A stretch of DNA of 64,000 nt, from NCBI RefSeq assembly GCF_907163125.1, contig NZ_OU015319.1, positions 1 through 64,000 of the forward strand. The letters run 5' to 3'. The notes beneath the pieces were generated by a model that was given only the letters and a program-made list of their open reading frames with translations, had not been told where the DNA came from and ran no database searches. The position numbers were made by a program, and so were the translations under genes. How positions within the stretch are numbered: position 1 is the stretch's first letter; each line of letters begins with the position of its first letter. The stretch is from Cloacibacterium caeni (lineage in GTDB: Bacteria > Bacteroidota > Bacteroidia > Flavobacteriales > Weeksellaceae). Of the stretch, positions 50,090 through 59,791 are shown one piece after another.

Positions 50090-52891
50090 TTATTTAATGA
50101 TTATTGTTTGTATGTTTTTTATTTCATTGTTTTTGTCAAAGATATTTAAATAATAAATCCCAGGACTTAGTTTTTGTTGAAACTTAATATGTGCAGATTT
50201 ATTATTGGCTTTGATATTTTGTGAATCTATTAATTGTCCTGCAGTATTAAATATTTTATAGGAGTAGCCTGACAATGCATTTTCAAAAGAAATATTTATT
50301 CCTTGTTCTGAAGTAGTGGGATTAGGATATATCAATAATGATGAAGCTTTAGGTGTTGTAGTTCCTAAAGTAGAAGCTACAAAGTTTATTTTGAAACGAT
50401 TTCCAGAGCTTAATGCGTCAGAGGTAATTTGAAATTCATATTCAAAAATACTACCGTCTAAAGCAATAGGAGTAGAGGTTTTTAAGAAGGTGTCTTCTAA
50501 AAAAGCCTGCCCTGAGAAGGTGAAATCTTCAGTAAAAATTTTCAATTTATAGTTTGAATTTACAGTAGTTTGTGCTAATCTAAGCATTAAAAAATCATTA
50601 TCTTGAATTGGAGCTCTATGCTCTGAAGATAAAGAACGTGTATCAGTGTAGAATGCTAAAGTTTCACTTGGATTACTGATTTTAGGGACATCGTTTGTAT
50701 CATATGCATTATTTCCTCCAGAATAAAACCCTGCTACAACAGCATCTTTTTTGTTCCAAATATTGTTTTCTTCCTTGTGTAAAGTTACTCTTAGTCGCTC
50801 TGAAGAGACTGTGTTTGCAACTCTATTGAAAACTATATTTGAGTTTGAAGTTGCTTTATGGGTTTCCTTTATTGTTAACGTAGATGTTCCAGACGTAGCT
50901 TTTACAAAGAAAGCTTCACCTGATTGCATTATGGTACTTTGGTTCGCCGGATTAGGGTCACTTCCAGGATTTCTTTTAGTTTCATAGTCACTGTATCCAT
51001 TAACATCATCCCAAGTTACATAAGCACCATATGATCCAAATGTTGGGTCGATAAACCATATTTTTTTTCCAATTCCACTGTTTGAGACATCATTTAGAAT
51101 TGTTTTAAAGTCTATTGGGCTTGCATATGGATTACCTACAATAAAATAAGTGGTTGATGGAACGTTAGAATAGACAACATTTCCAGTGATTAAATTCCCT
51201 GTAGCTTTTAAGGTTGTTCTTGCTTGTGGAGTGTTAGGGTTTACATTTCCTTGACCATCAGTGGCTTCTCCATAAGGGTGTGTTGCAAAAAGTAAAAAAG
51301 CTTTGTTTAATGAACTTGTAAATAGGGTTTCCGTAAAAGTATTAGTAATATTAGTCCATGTACCTGTAGAGTTATTGAATCGTCTTAAATTATGGCTAGA
51401 ATTATTAATAAGTTGTAGTCCATTGCTAGTTGGGTTGCCATTAGGTCCCCAGATATCCGTGCCATATCTACTGATTAAAGTACCATTATTTTGCCAATTA
51501 TAAAAAACGGTATTATTTGTTGATCCTTTTACAGGTGCGGTTATTAGTCTCCATCTTCTAGCTTGATTTATTAAATAGCGTTCAACATTGACGTTGCCAT
51601 TAATCGTTGGATTAGAGGTTAATGAAGCTACTCTAGCGGTGTTTGATATGTTTGAAACAAGAGTAATTATACCCCCTGTGTTAAAAGTGACTGCAGCAGG
51701 TACATCAAAAAGAGTTCTAACTCGAACATCACCACTTCCTGTTAGGTTTGTAGTAGTGTTTACAATAAGCTGATTTGGATAACATACGGTGTTAATCTGA
51801 ACCCCATTTGTTGAACTTAATGTTAATGTCTCTAATTGTGTTGTGGTATTTAATAATTCATTTCCAGCAACGATTAAACTAGAATTTTGGGCGTAAGTTA
51901 AATTGTATATAACACCTGAGTTTAATGTTGGTTTGTCTTTGGTTGCGCCTCCGCTTCTAATTATACTAGTGTTTGTGTTTAAAGTAAACCCTCCTATTAA
52001 AAGTCCTTTTATTAAATGTAGACTACCACCTATATTAATGGTAAAACCATTGCTGTAAACGTCGTATTCTGAATTGATTTTGATATCTCTATAATTGGTA
52101 TTAAAAATAGTTAAGTCGGCACTAATTGGTCTGTATTCAACTGTACATCCACTGAAATTTGGCTGTAACTGAGATAATTGTGTCCCCCCTAATGGGTTTA
52201 ATACCAAAGGTTGTGGATTTCTTAATATTAAGGTACCTTGTCTTACTCCTAAATTACTATTATACTGCGTAGCACTACCATTGGTTTCCTGAGTCATAAT
52301 CATTTGTCCATTAATGGTAATGGTACCAGAATCATGTCTAAAGGTAGCTTTATTGTTGTAAGAATCAAATACGTTAGTGTACAAATTTACATTTCCTAAA
52401 ATGTCAAAATTTGTTGTTGTTCTACAAGCAAGTGTCGTGGTTTTGGCGCTTGATACAGTGATATCATTTCCTATTGTAAGGGATCCAGCTTGTACTGAAC
52501 CTGGTCCATTTAGAATGGTTGTATGATTGTATGCGTCACTTGCCTTGATGAAAAAATTCCCAGTTATTGTTAATAGTTGATTTGTACTAACAGTTATTAC
52601 TGCAGCATTTGATGTACTTATTGTAGTGCTTAATCCAGAAGTATTGTTAGCTAACGGTTCTGTGGTTAAACTACTACAAGTAACGCTGGCGGTAATAGTG
52701 ATAGAATGTGCTTTAATAATTACAGCATCATCCGCATCGGGGATTCCATCTGCGTCTGTGCCAGAAGTCAATTGCCAAGTGTTAGTTTCATTCCATTTTC
52801 CATTGGCTTTACTGGTGAAAACGGCCTGTGAGAAAAAAGCTTGCGAAACGAATAATGTGAGCACAAGAAATAAGTTGTACCAAGATTTCAT
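50090..52891 (-). CDS. Secreted T9SS cargo protein (type A sorting domain)
   Basis: 933 residues. A signal peptide (about 1-22), then a G8-like start (SKANGKWNETNTWQL ... D-A-D-D-A-V-I-I-K-A-H-S-I-T-I) and long Thr/Asn/Ser-rich beta-helix-like text, a C-terminal globular part (about 440-850), and a T9SS type A tail (about 860-933: L-L-I-Y-P-N-P-T-T, Y-S-Y-K-I-F-N-T-A-G-Q-L, L-S-P-G-I-Y-Y-L-N-I) that directs secretion through the PorSS. The surface function (adhesin or polysaccharide-related) is not known. It is co-transcribed with the small PID-CTERM-like gene. Confidence 0.88.
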   Translation of the reverse strand: MKSWYNLFLVLTLFVSQAFFSQAVFTSKANGKWNETNTWQLTSGTDADGIPDADDAVIIKAHSITITASVTCSSLTTEPLANNTSGLSTTISTSNAAVITVSTNQLLTITGNFFIKASDAYNHTTILNGPGSVQAGSLTIGNDITVSSAKTTTLACRTTTNFDILGNVNLYTNVFDSYNNKATFRHDSGTITINGQMIMTQETNGSATQYNSNLGVRQGTLILRNPQPLVLNPLGGTQLSQLQPNFSGCTVEYRPISADLTIFNTNYRDIKINSEYDVYSNGFTINIGGSLHLIKGLLIGGFTLNTNTSIIRSGGATKDKPTLNSGVIYNLTYAQNSSLIVAGNELLNTTTQLETLTLSSTNGVQINTVCYPNQLIVNTTTNLTGSGDVRVRTLFDVPAAVTFNTGGIITLVSNISNTARVASLTSNPTINGNVNVERYLINQARRWRLITAPVKGSTNNTVFYNWQNNGTLISRYGTDIWGPNGNPTSNGLQLINNSSHNLRRFNNSTGTWTNITNTFTETLFTSSLNKAFLLFATHPYGEATDGQGNVNPNTPQARTTLKATGNLITGNVVYSNVPSTTYFIVGNPYASPIDFKTILNDVSNSGIGKKIWFIDPTFGSYGAYVTWDDVNGYSDYETKRNPGSDPNPANQSTIMQSGEAFFVKATSGTSTLTIKETHKATSNSNIVFNRVANTVSSERLRVTLHKEENNIWNKKDAVVAGFYSGGNNAYDTNDVPKISNPSETLAFYTDTRSLSSEHRAPIQDNDFLMLRLAQTTVNSNYKLKIFTEDFTFSGQAFLEDTFLKTSTPIALDGSIFEYEFQITSDALSSGNRFKINFVASTLGTTTPKASSLLIYPNPTTSEQGINISFENALSGYSYKIFNTAGQLIDSQNIKANNKSAHIKFQQKLSPGIYYLNIFDKNNEIKNIQTIIIK

Positions 52892-52918
52892 CTATGTTTG
52901 TGTTTAGTAAATTGACTA

Positions 52919-52926
52919 CAAAGGTA
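52919..52926 (-). promoter_or_regulatory. -7 box of the T9SS cargo gene
   Basis: On the minus strand TACCTTTG lies 27 bases before ATG 52891. The TTTG partner is not evident. Confidence 0.5.
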
Positions 52927-53180
52927 ATAAATAAATATTAATAATAGTAATTCTATTGTTCACTTGAGGTTAAATTATTATTAAAAAAAATAAAATAATC
53001 TGTAAAAACTACAATTAAAAAGAACTTTTATGCATCACAAAAAGAAGAATATCAATAATAATGTTCATCCATTAGAGAAATGGAAATGATCAAATGAATT
53101 CTATTCAGCACATAAAAAAGAACGTTTTATATTATCATTTTCGCACAACTTCACGACTTTACTACTCCACGACTTTACGT
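52927..53180. other. Gap before the repeat array
   Basis: No gene. AT-rich with a few ACTTCACG octamers near 53150. Nothing else is seen. Confidence 0.4.
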
Positions 53181-54202
53181 CTAAAGAATGCCGAAATTTT
53201 TCTTTCCCCTCCCTTCCTTCGACTTCGCTCAGGATGACAAGGGTGGAAAAATTTTTAAATAAGAGATAAAATAGGCTCCCTTCAGGGTCTGGGGAACACC
53301 TATTTTATTTTTAATTACTCCAAATAGCTATTTCGTATCTTTCATCACATCATCACATCATCACATCATCACATCTTTACATCATCACATCATCACATCA
53401 TCACATCTCGCATCAACAACTTTACAACTAAAGAATGCCGAAATTTTTCTTTCCCCTCCCTTCCTTCGACTCCGCTCAGGATGACAAGGGTGGAGAAATT
53501 TCTAAAAAAGAAATAAAATAGGCTCCCTTCAGGGTTTGGGACTACCTATTTTATTTTGATTACTCCAAATAGCTATCTCGCAACTCGCATCTCGTAACTC
53601 ATCATCAACTTCACGCCTTTACGCCTTTACGACTCCACAGCTCCACAACTTTACAACTTCACCCCTTCACAACTTCACAACTTTACGCCTAAAGAATACC
53701 GAATTTTTTTTTCCCCTCCCTTCCATCGACTCCGCTCAGGATGACAAGGGTGAAAAAATTTCTAACAAAGAAATAAAATAGGCTCCCTTCAGGGTTGGGG
53801 ACTACCTATTTTATTTTGATTACTCCAAATAGCTATCTCGCATCTTTCATCACATCATCACATCATCACATCTCGCATCTCGCATCAACAACTTTACGTC
53901 TAAAGAATGCCGAAATTTTTCTTTCCCCTCCCTTCCTTCGACCGCTCAGGATGACAAGGGTGGAAAAATTTCTAACAAAGAAATAAAATAGGCTCCTTTT
54001 AGGGTTGGGGGACACCTATTTTATTTTGATTACTCCAAATAGCTATCTCGCAACTCGCATCAACAACTTTACAAATAAAGATGCCGAAATTTTTCTTTCT
54101 CCTCCCTTCCTTCGACTACTCAGGATGACAAGGGTGGAAAAATTTCTAACAAAGAAATAAAATAGGCTCCCTTTAGGGTTGGGGAATACCTATTTTATTT
54201 TT
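53181..54202. repeat. Structured module array, copies 1-5
   Basis: Five direct copies of a module of about 150 bases start near 53181, 53431, 53691, 53901 and 54078. Each has hairpin A (GAAATTTTTC ... GGAAAAATTTC, holding the CTTCGACTCCGCTCAGGATG core and GACAAGGG), then hairpin B (AAATAAAATAGG / CCTATTTTATTT enclosing CTCCCTTCAGGGTTGGGGA), then GATTACTCCAAATAGCTAT. Between modules are 8-base units such as CATCACAT and TCGCATC. Copy 5 loses its tail at the DUF559 gene. Hairpin stems are kept while the loops vary slightly. Confidence 0.85.
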
Positions 54203-54591
54203 AACTCTTTTATATGGTTTTTAATTTTAATTAAGACATTATCTATATTTTTCTCTACTTCTTCATTTTTAAATCTTAAAATGTTTAAACCATTAAGTTT
54301 TAAAACTTCATCCCTTTCCTGGTCCTTTATTTTTTGTTCTTTTTCCTCATGATACTTACCATCTAGTTCAATAATTAACTTGAATTTATGACAATAAAAA
54401 TCGGCTATATACAAACTTATCGGATGTTGTCTTCTGAATTTCAAACCATCTAGCTGGTTATTCTTTAATTTATCCCAAAGTATTTTTTCTGACTTTGTCT
54501 CTCTCATCCTTAATGCTTTTGCTTTTTCAAAAGAACTTGAAGGCGCTCCTTTCCACATTCTTTCATCATTATTTGAAGTTAGATTTCTCAT
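54190..54591 (-). CDS. DUF559 (Vsr-like) endonuclease domain protein
   Basis: 133 residues. The family pattern is clear: E-K-I-L-W-D-K-L-K-N-N-Q-L-D-G-L-K-F-R-R-Q-H-P-I, then Y-I-A-D-F-Y-C, then L-I-I-E-L-D-G-K-Y-H and I-L-R-F-K-N-E-E-V. This is a restriction-endonuclease fold (D, E-x-D-G-x-x-H) related to Vsr; the biological role is unknown. The stop codon (54190-54192) lies in hairpin B of repeat copy 5, and copy 6 begins 71 bases past its start, so the gene is embedded in the array. Confidence 0.88.
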   Translation of the reverse strand: MRNLTSNNDERMWKGAPSSSFEKAKALRMRETKSEKILWDKLKNNQLDGLKFRRQHPISLYIADFYCHKFKLIIELDGKYHEEKEQKIKDQERDEVLKLNGLNILRFKNEEVEKNIDNVLIKIKNHIKELKIK

Positions 54592-54661
54592 GATCAGTTT
54601 TTTTAAAAATAAGAAAATATTTTTAATGAAAAAATTTTAATAATTAAATCTTTCTGTGTTT

Positions 54662-55154
54662 AGAAATTTTTCTTTCCCCTCCCTTCCTTCGACTCCGCTC
54701 AGGATGACAAGGGTGGAAAAATTTCTAACAAAGAAATAAAATAGGCTCCCTTCAGGGTTGGGGGACACCTATTTTATTTTGATTACTCCAATAGCTATCT
54801 CGCATCTCGCATCAACAACTTTACAAATAAAGATGCCGAAATTTTTCTTTCCCCTCGCTTCCTTCGACTCCGCTCAGGATGACAAGGGTGAAAAAAAATC
54901 TAACAAAGAAATAAAATAGGCTCCCTTCAGGGTTGGGGACTACCTATTTTATTTTATCTACTCCAATAGCTATCTCGCAACTCGTATCAACAACTTTACA
55001 ACTAAAGAATGCCGAAATTTTTCTTTCCCCTCTCTTCCTTCGACTCCGCTCAGGATGACAAGGGTGGAGAAATTTCTAACAAAGAAATAAAATAGGCTCC
55101 CTTTAGGGTTGGGGACTACCTATTTTATTTTGATTACTCCAAATAGCTATCTCG
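54662..55154. repeat. Structured module array, copies 6-8
   Basis: Three more copies start near 54662, 54831 and 55005 with the same hairpin A, hairpin B and GATTACTCC..ATAGCTAT parts. The last copy runs into CATCACAT-type octamers just before the upxY promoter. With copies 1-5 this makes eight within 2 kb. Confidence 0.85.
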
Positions 55155-55228
55155 GATCTTTCATCACATCATCAAATCATCACATCATCACATCTCTTCT
55201 TTAGAATGAGTATAAAATGGATTCATTT

Positions 55229-55260
55229 TTTGAAAGGAAAGTAAATTTGTTATTAATTTG
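55229..55260 (+). promoter_or_regulatory. Probable promoter of the polysaccharide operon at upxY
   Basis: TTTG (55229-55232), 20 bases, TTAATTTG (55253-55260; one mismatch from TAnnTTTG). It gives a leader of about 50 bases before upxY. Confidence 0.55.
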
Positions 55261-55317
55261 CAGTTTAAAAACGAGCAAGTTTTATAGAATTGTAAAACAT
55301 AGCCCAAATAATTAACC

Positions 55318-55776
55318 ATGAATTGGTACGCTATTTATACCAAACCAAGAAATGAAAAGAAAGTTGTAGCGAATATTCAATCGCTAGGAATAGAGGCGTA
55401 TTGCCCTACTATTTCTGTGGTAAAACAATGGAGTGACCGAAAAAAAACGATTATCCAACCGCTATTATCTTCTTATGTTTTTGTAAAATTAGATGAAAAG
55501 GATAGGTCTCTGGTTTTTCAGGTTCCGGGAGTGGTGCGGTATCTTTTTTGGTTAGGAAAACCTGCAATTGTAAGAGAGCAGGAGATACAGGCGATGAAAG
55601 AATTACAAGAAGAAAAATACAAAAAAGTCTGTGTAACGGGGATGGCTCGAGGAGAAAAAATGACCATAAACGAAGGACTTTTCAAAGGGCAAACGGCAAC
55701 TTTAATTGAAGAAAAAAATAATAAAACCATTTTAGTTTTAGACAGCTTAGGAACCACTTTGATTTTGGAAAAGTAA
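55318..55776 (+). CDS. upxY: UpxY-family transcription antiterminator (NusG-like)
   Basis: 152 residues. N-terminal NGN domain (M-N-W-Y-A-I-Y-T-K-P-R-N-E-K-K-V, L-S-S-Y-V-F-V-K, P-G-V-V-R-Y-L-F-W) and a C-terminal KOW-type barrel (about 108-150: G-E-K-M-T-I-N-E-G-L-F-K-G-Q-T-A-T-L). In Bacteroides, UpxY proteins let RNA polymerase read through the long capsule operon that they precede. Here it heads the block of epimerase, MBOAT, SGNH genes. Confidence 0.88.
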   Translation: MNWYAIYTKPRNEKKVVANIQSLGIEAYCPTISVVKQWSDRKKTIIQPLLSSYVFVKLDEKDRSLVFQVPGVVRYLFWLGKPAIVREQEIQAMKELQEEKYKKVCVTGMARGEKMTINEGLFKGQTATLIEEKNNKTILVLDSLGTTLILEK

Positions 55777-55837
55777 AAAAGAATGGGGGTGTCTTCAATA
55801 CAAGCAAATAAAACAAGTGAACAAGAAAATTTATAAT

Positions 55838-56806
55838 ATGAGCAAAATATTAATCACAGGAGGGGCAGGTTTTATAGGGTCCAATTTATGTGAATACTTT
55901 TTAGGGAAAGGGCATCAAATCGTATGTCTAGATAATTTCGCAACAGGTCATAGACATAATATTACCCCATTTCTTGAGAATTCTAATTTTAGATTAATAG
56001 AAGGAGATATACGTGATATAGGCGTTTGTCATACTGCGGTTACAGGAGTAGATTATGTTTTGCATCAAGCTGCATTAGGCTCTGTGCCACGTTCTATAAA
56101 AGATCCTATCACTTCCAATGAAGTAAATGTTTCAGGCTTTCTAAATATGTTAGTGGCGGCTAGAGATGCTGGGGTGAAAAGATTTATTTATGCAGCAAGT
56201 TCTTCTACCTATGGAGATTCTGAAAGTTTACCAAAAGTAGAAGATAAAATAGGGAAACCCCTTTCGCCGTATGCCATTACTAAATATGTAAATGAACTAT
56301 ACGCGGAAATTTTTAGCAAAACATACGGTATTGAAACCATCGGTTTGAGGTACTTTAATGTTTTTGGAAGAAGACAAGATCCTAATGGTGCCTATGCAGC
56401 GGTTATTCCATTATTTGTAAAACAATTAATGAAAAAAGAATCTCCAGTAATCAATGGAGCGGGAGATTATTCTAGAGACTTCACGTATGTAGATAATGTG
56501 GTACAGATGAACGAACGAGCAATGTTAACCACCAATCCTAAAGCGGTAAATACAGTGTATAATACAGCAGTAGGAGATAGAACTACTTTGAATGATTTAG
56601 TGAAATATTTAAAAGAATACTTAAGTAAATATGATGCTGAAATCGCTGAGGTAGAGGTTGTTCATGGTCCGAACAGGCAGGGAGATATTCCGCATTCTTT
56701 GGCTTCGGTAGAAAAAGCAAAAGAGTTATTAGGGTATCAACCAACACATACTATTGGGGAAGGTTTAAAAGAGGCAGTAGATTGGTACTGGGAAAATTTA
56801 AAATAA
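55838..56806 (+). CDS. UDP-GlcNAc 4-epimerase-like SDR (WbpP type)
   Basis: 322 residues from ATG 55838. The NAD-binding G-G-A-G-F-I-G-S-N-L starts at about 8; the catalytic pair is Y145 and K149 (YAITK) with the S-S-S-T-Y-G-D-S stretch before it. The family makes UDP-GalNAc or UDP-GalNAcA from the GlcNAc form. An earlier GTG (55817) is in frame. It fits with the downstream UDP-HexNAc 6-dehydrogenase. The exact sugar cannot be fixed by eye. Confidence 0.88.
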   Translation: MSKILITGGAGFIGSNLCEYFLGKGHQIVCLDNFATGHRHNITPFLENSNFRLIEGDIRDIGVCHTAVTGVDYVLHQAALGSVPRSIKDPITSNEVNVSGFLNMLVAARDAGVKRFIYAASSSTYGDSESLPKVEDKIGKPLSPYAITKYVNELYAEIFSKTYGIETIGLRYFNVFGRRQDPNGAYAAVIPLFVKQLMKKESPVINGAGDYSRDFTYVDNVVQMNERAMLTTNPKAVNTVYNTAVGDRTTLNDLVKYLKEYLSKYDAEIAEVEVVHGPNRQGDIPHSLASVEKAKELLGYQPTHTIGEGLKEAVDWYWENLK

Positions 56807-56941
56807 AAAAGAATAAGTAGTACTTTTGCATGGTTTGCAAAATTTATTATATTTGACAAAATATAAGTTTAAAAAATAATAAAATTGATTAAAATATGTG
56901 ATCTTTTAAATCAATTTCTAAAAAAAAAACTATAATAATCT

Positions 56942-58402
56942 ATGCTCTTTAACTCTCTAGATTTTGCTATATTTCTACCAATAGTTTTTACATTGTATTG
57001 GTTTGTAACACAAAAAAGTTTAACTCTTCAGAATTTATTACTTTTATTAGCCAGTTATTTTTTTTATGCTTGTTGGGATTGGCGTTTCTTATTTCTTTTA
57101 ATGTTTTCTACGTTTTTAGATTATTTTACTGGACTAAAGATGCAAGATGCAAAAAACACAGGTTTGAAAAAGTTCTGGTTTTGGCTGAGTATAATCGTAA
57201 ATCTTGGGTTTCTAGGAATTTTTAAGTATTATAATTTTTTTGCTGAATCTTTCGCAGAGTCATTATCATACTTAGGGTTTAAAATTAATCCGGTAATGCT
57301 CAATATAATATTGCCAGTTGGTATTTCTTTTTATACTTTTCATGGGTTATCATATGTTATAGATATATATAAAAATAAAATTAAGGCAGAGCGAAATTTT
57401 GTTGATTATGCTGTTTTTGTAAGTTTTTTTCCATTATTAGTTGCGGGACCAATTGAAAGAGCTACGCATTTATTACCTCAGATAAAAAAACAGAGAACTT
57501 TTGATTATACAAAAGCGGTGGATGGTTTAAGACAAATTCTTTGGGGCTTATTTAAAAAGGTAGTAATTGCGGACAATTGTGCAGAACTGGCTAATCAAAT
57601 TTTCAATAATTCTGCAGATTTACCAGGGAGTGTATTAGTATTAGGTGCTTTGTTGTTTACGTTTCAGATTTACGGAGACTTTTCAGGTTATTCTGATATA
57701 GCATTAGGAACTGCAAGGCTTTTCGGAATAGAATTATTAAGAAATTTTGCATTTCCATATTTTTCTAGAGATATTGCAGAATTCTGGAGAAGATGGCATA
57801 TATCACTCTCATCATGGTTCAAAGACTATTTATATATACCATTAGGAGGAAGTAAAGGCGGGAATGGGATGCGTATTCGAAATACATTTATCATATTTAT
57901 AGTTAGCGGTTTTTGGCACGGTGCTAATTGGACTTTTATAGTTTGGGGCGCTTTGAATGCTCTTTTTATTATGCCGTCCATCATAATGAAAACTAATAGA
58001 AATAATTTGGAAATAGTAGCGCAAGGAAAATTATTACCAACTTTAAAAGAGTTATTTCAAATGGTTATAACTTTTGGATTAACGGTTTTCGCTTGGATAT
58101 TTTTTAGAGCCGAAGATATTACTCATGCAATATCATATATTTCAGGAATTTTTTCTAGATCACTTTTTTCATTGCCTTTAGGTAATTCTATACTAAATGG
58201 GGGAATTAATGTATATGTACTTTTAGGTTTAATTTTCTTCTTCTTTGTCATAGAATGGTTAGGTAGGGAAAATCAATATGCAATTGCAAAGCTAGAATTA
58301 AAGGTGAATAAAACGTTTCGTTATTTGCTTTATTACACTATTATTATTTTAATTTTCTGGTTTGGTGGTAAAGAACAAGAGTTTATTTATTTTCAATTTT
58401 AA
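56942..58402 (+). CDS. MBOAT-family O-acyltransferase (AlgI-like)
   Basis: 486 residues, about 11-12 membrane helices. The MBOAT active-site His is H326 in G-F-W-H-G-A-N-W-T; the conserved F-W-R-R-W-H-I-S-L-S-S-W-F-K-D-Y-L-Y-I-P-L-G-G stretch is at about 281-303. MBOAT proteins carry acetyl groups across the membrane for glycan modification. The SGNH gene that follows after 3 bases is its probable partner, as AlgI with AlgJ/AlgX or PatA with PatB. The 135-base gap before it is AT-rich and holds no clear promoter. Confidence 0.92.
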   Translation: MLFNSLDFAIFLPIVFTLYWFVTQKSLTLQNLLLLLASYFFYACWDWRFLFLLMFSTFLDYFTGLKMQDAKNTGLKKFWFWLSIIVNLGFLGIFKYYNFFAESFAESLSYLGFKINPVMLNIILPVGISFYTFHGLSYVIDIYKNKIKAERNFVDYAVFVSFFPLLVAGPIERATHLLPQIKKQRTFDYTKAVDGLRQILWGLFKKVVIADNCAELANQIFNNSADLPGSVLVLGALLFTFQIYGDFSGYSDIALGTARLFGIELLRNFAFPYFSRDIAEFWRRWHISLSSWFKDYLYIPLGGSKGGNGMRIRNTFIIFIVSGFWHGANWTFIVWGALNALFIMPSIIMKTNRNNLEIVAQGKLLPTLKELFQMVITFGLTVFAWIFFRAEDITHAISYISGIFSRSLFSLPLGNSILNGGINVYVLLGLIFFFFVIEWLGRENQYAIAKLELKVNKTFRYLLYYTIIILIFWFGGKEQEFIYFQF

Positions 58403-58405
58403 ATA

Positions 58406-59320
58406 ATGAAGAAATTTTTAATTAAGTGTTCAATATTCCTATTGATAGGACTATTGATAGGTGAACTTGTAGTCAGAATATTCCATTTGAATACGGATGT
58501 CCCAAAAATGTATAAAAGTCAATCAGAACTCATTAAATTTTATCCAAATCAAAAAGGATATTGGCTGAAAGGAAGTCATAAATGGGTTGTTAATAAATAT
58601 GGACAATTTGGATATGAACCTAAAAGACTAGATAATATATTCACAGTAATTGGAGATTCTTATATTTCGAATATAATGAATCCTCCAGAATGTCATCAAG
58701 CTAACTATTTGTCAAAAATTAATAAAGATTTTGATTTTTTTCCTTGTTCTAGAGATGGAGCATCTTTTATGGAGATGATGGAAATGAAGACTGAGTTAGA
58801 TTCATTAAATCCTAATGGACATTTATTGTATGTGCACCATGGTGATTTTGTTGAAAGTATAAGAGATATCAAAGCTAAACAAAATACAACACAAGTAAAC
58901 TTAATAAACGGAAAGAAATATTTTCCAGAGCTTAGTTCTAGCAAGTTAAAGGATTTATTATATAATTTTAAATTTGCATACTATATATATAGAAATTACA
59001 TAGTTAAATCAAATAATTCAGTTAATAATAGAGACTCTCTTAAGTCAAAAGACTTAGATTATGGCTATTTGATGAAATTAATTTTATTTGTAAAAAAGAA
59101 TTATGAGATTAAAAATGTTTATTTAATTTTTAGTCCAGATTCTGATGATAAATTAATTGACTTATTAAAGAACAATGGATTTAAAGTGATGAAATTACAA
59201 TCATCAAATTACAAAGAATGGAAAATGGAACATGATTCTCACTGGAGTTGTCATGGGCATTCTGAAGCTGCTAAACAGGTTTCTGTTTTTTTGAAATCTT
59301 TACATTTAAATAAAAAATAG
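58406..59320 (+). CDS. SGNH-type acyltransferase/esterase, partner of the MBOAT protein
   Basis: 304 residues. An N-terminal hydrophobic anchor (about 5-23) precedes an SGNH domain: nucleophile G83-D84-S85 in V-I-G-D-S-Y-I-S, and the His block with D277 and H279 in H-D-S-H-W-S. It may be anchored facing the periplasm, where it would transfer the acyl group brought by the MBOAT protein to the polysaccharide. Adjacent genes support this pairing; the acceptor sugar is inference. Confidence 0.82.
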   Translation: MKKFLIKCSIFLLIGLLIGELVVRIFHLNTDVPKMYKSQSELIKFYPNQKGYWLKGSHKWVVNKYGQFGYEPKRLDNIFTVIGDSYISNIMNPPECHQANYLSKINKDFDFFPCSRDGASFMEMMEMKTELDSLNPNGHLLYVHHGDFVESIRDIKAKQNTTQVNLINGKKYFPELSSSKLKDLLYNFKFAYYIYRNYIVKSNNSVNNRDSLKSKDLDYGYLMKLILFVKKNYEIKNVYLIFSPDSDDKLIDLLKNNGFKVMKLQSSNYKEWKMEHDSHWSCHGHSEAAKQVSVFLKSLHLNKK

Positions 59321-59744
59321 AAATTAGTTGTCACTGAATGCAAACTTAAAGAATCATACAGCTCAATTTTTTTTATTTTTTAATATTTTAGTAGAAATTA
59401 ATAAAAATTTTGATTTTGAATTTTAAAAAAATGAAAGGTTGGTGTTTAATTATATTTACCATTTGTATGTTTATAGCATTTCTTCATGATTTTATAGTTT
59501 AGTGTTTTTACTACTCCATACCGTTTCCTAAAATCCACCGTTAAAAGAATAATTTTAATTTTTTTTATCTTTTAATGATTGCGTCTCGAATCTCGGCTCA
59601 CACATTCACGACCCCACAAATTCGCATCTTTACTACTCTACGACTTTACACCTTCACAAATTCGCAAATTCACGATTCACATCCTCACATCCTCACATCC
59701 TCACATCCTCACATCTTATATCTCACATCTTTTCTTCAAAATTT
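59321..59744. repeat. Gap with ATCCTCAC octamer array
   Basis: AT-rich at the left (59321-59570, no feature seen). From about 59580 to 59730 there are CGACTTTAC / CACATCCT / ACATCTTA type units; CACATCCT repeats four or more times near 59687-59717. An open frame crossing the repeat (from 59579) is not the real start of the next gene. Confidence 0.55.
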
Positions 59745-59775
59745 TTTGTTATTTAAAAACATTTGAGTACTTTTG
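59745..59775 (+). promoter_or_regulatory. Promoter of the winged-helix gene
   Basis: TTTG (59745-59748), 19 bases, TACTTTTG (59768-59775), matching the full consensus, and 16 bases before ATG 59792. Confidence 0.8.
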
Positions 59776-59791
59776 TTGTTCATTCAATAAT

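Noticed and set aside
53795-53986. 63-codon open frame
   Set aside because: It lies wholly in the repeat module and its spacer; no family match.
53181-55154. CRISPR array
   Set aside because: Repeats are about 150 bases with no uniform short repeat/spacer alternation, and no cas gene is near.
59579-59791. 71-codon N-terminal extension of the winged-helix protein
   Set aside because: It covers the octamer repeats and the promoter; the consensus promoter ends at 59775, so translation starts at 59792.
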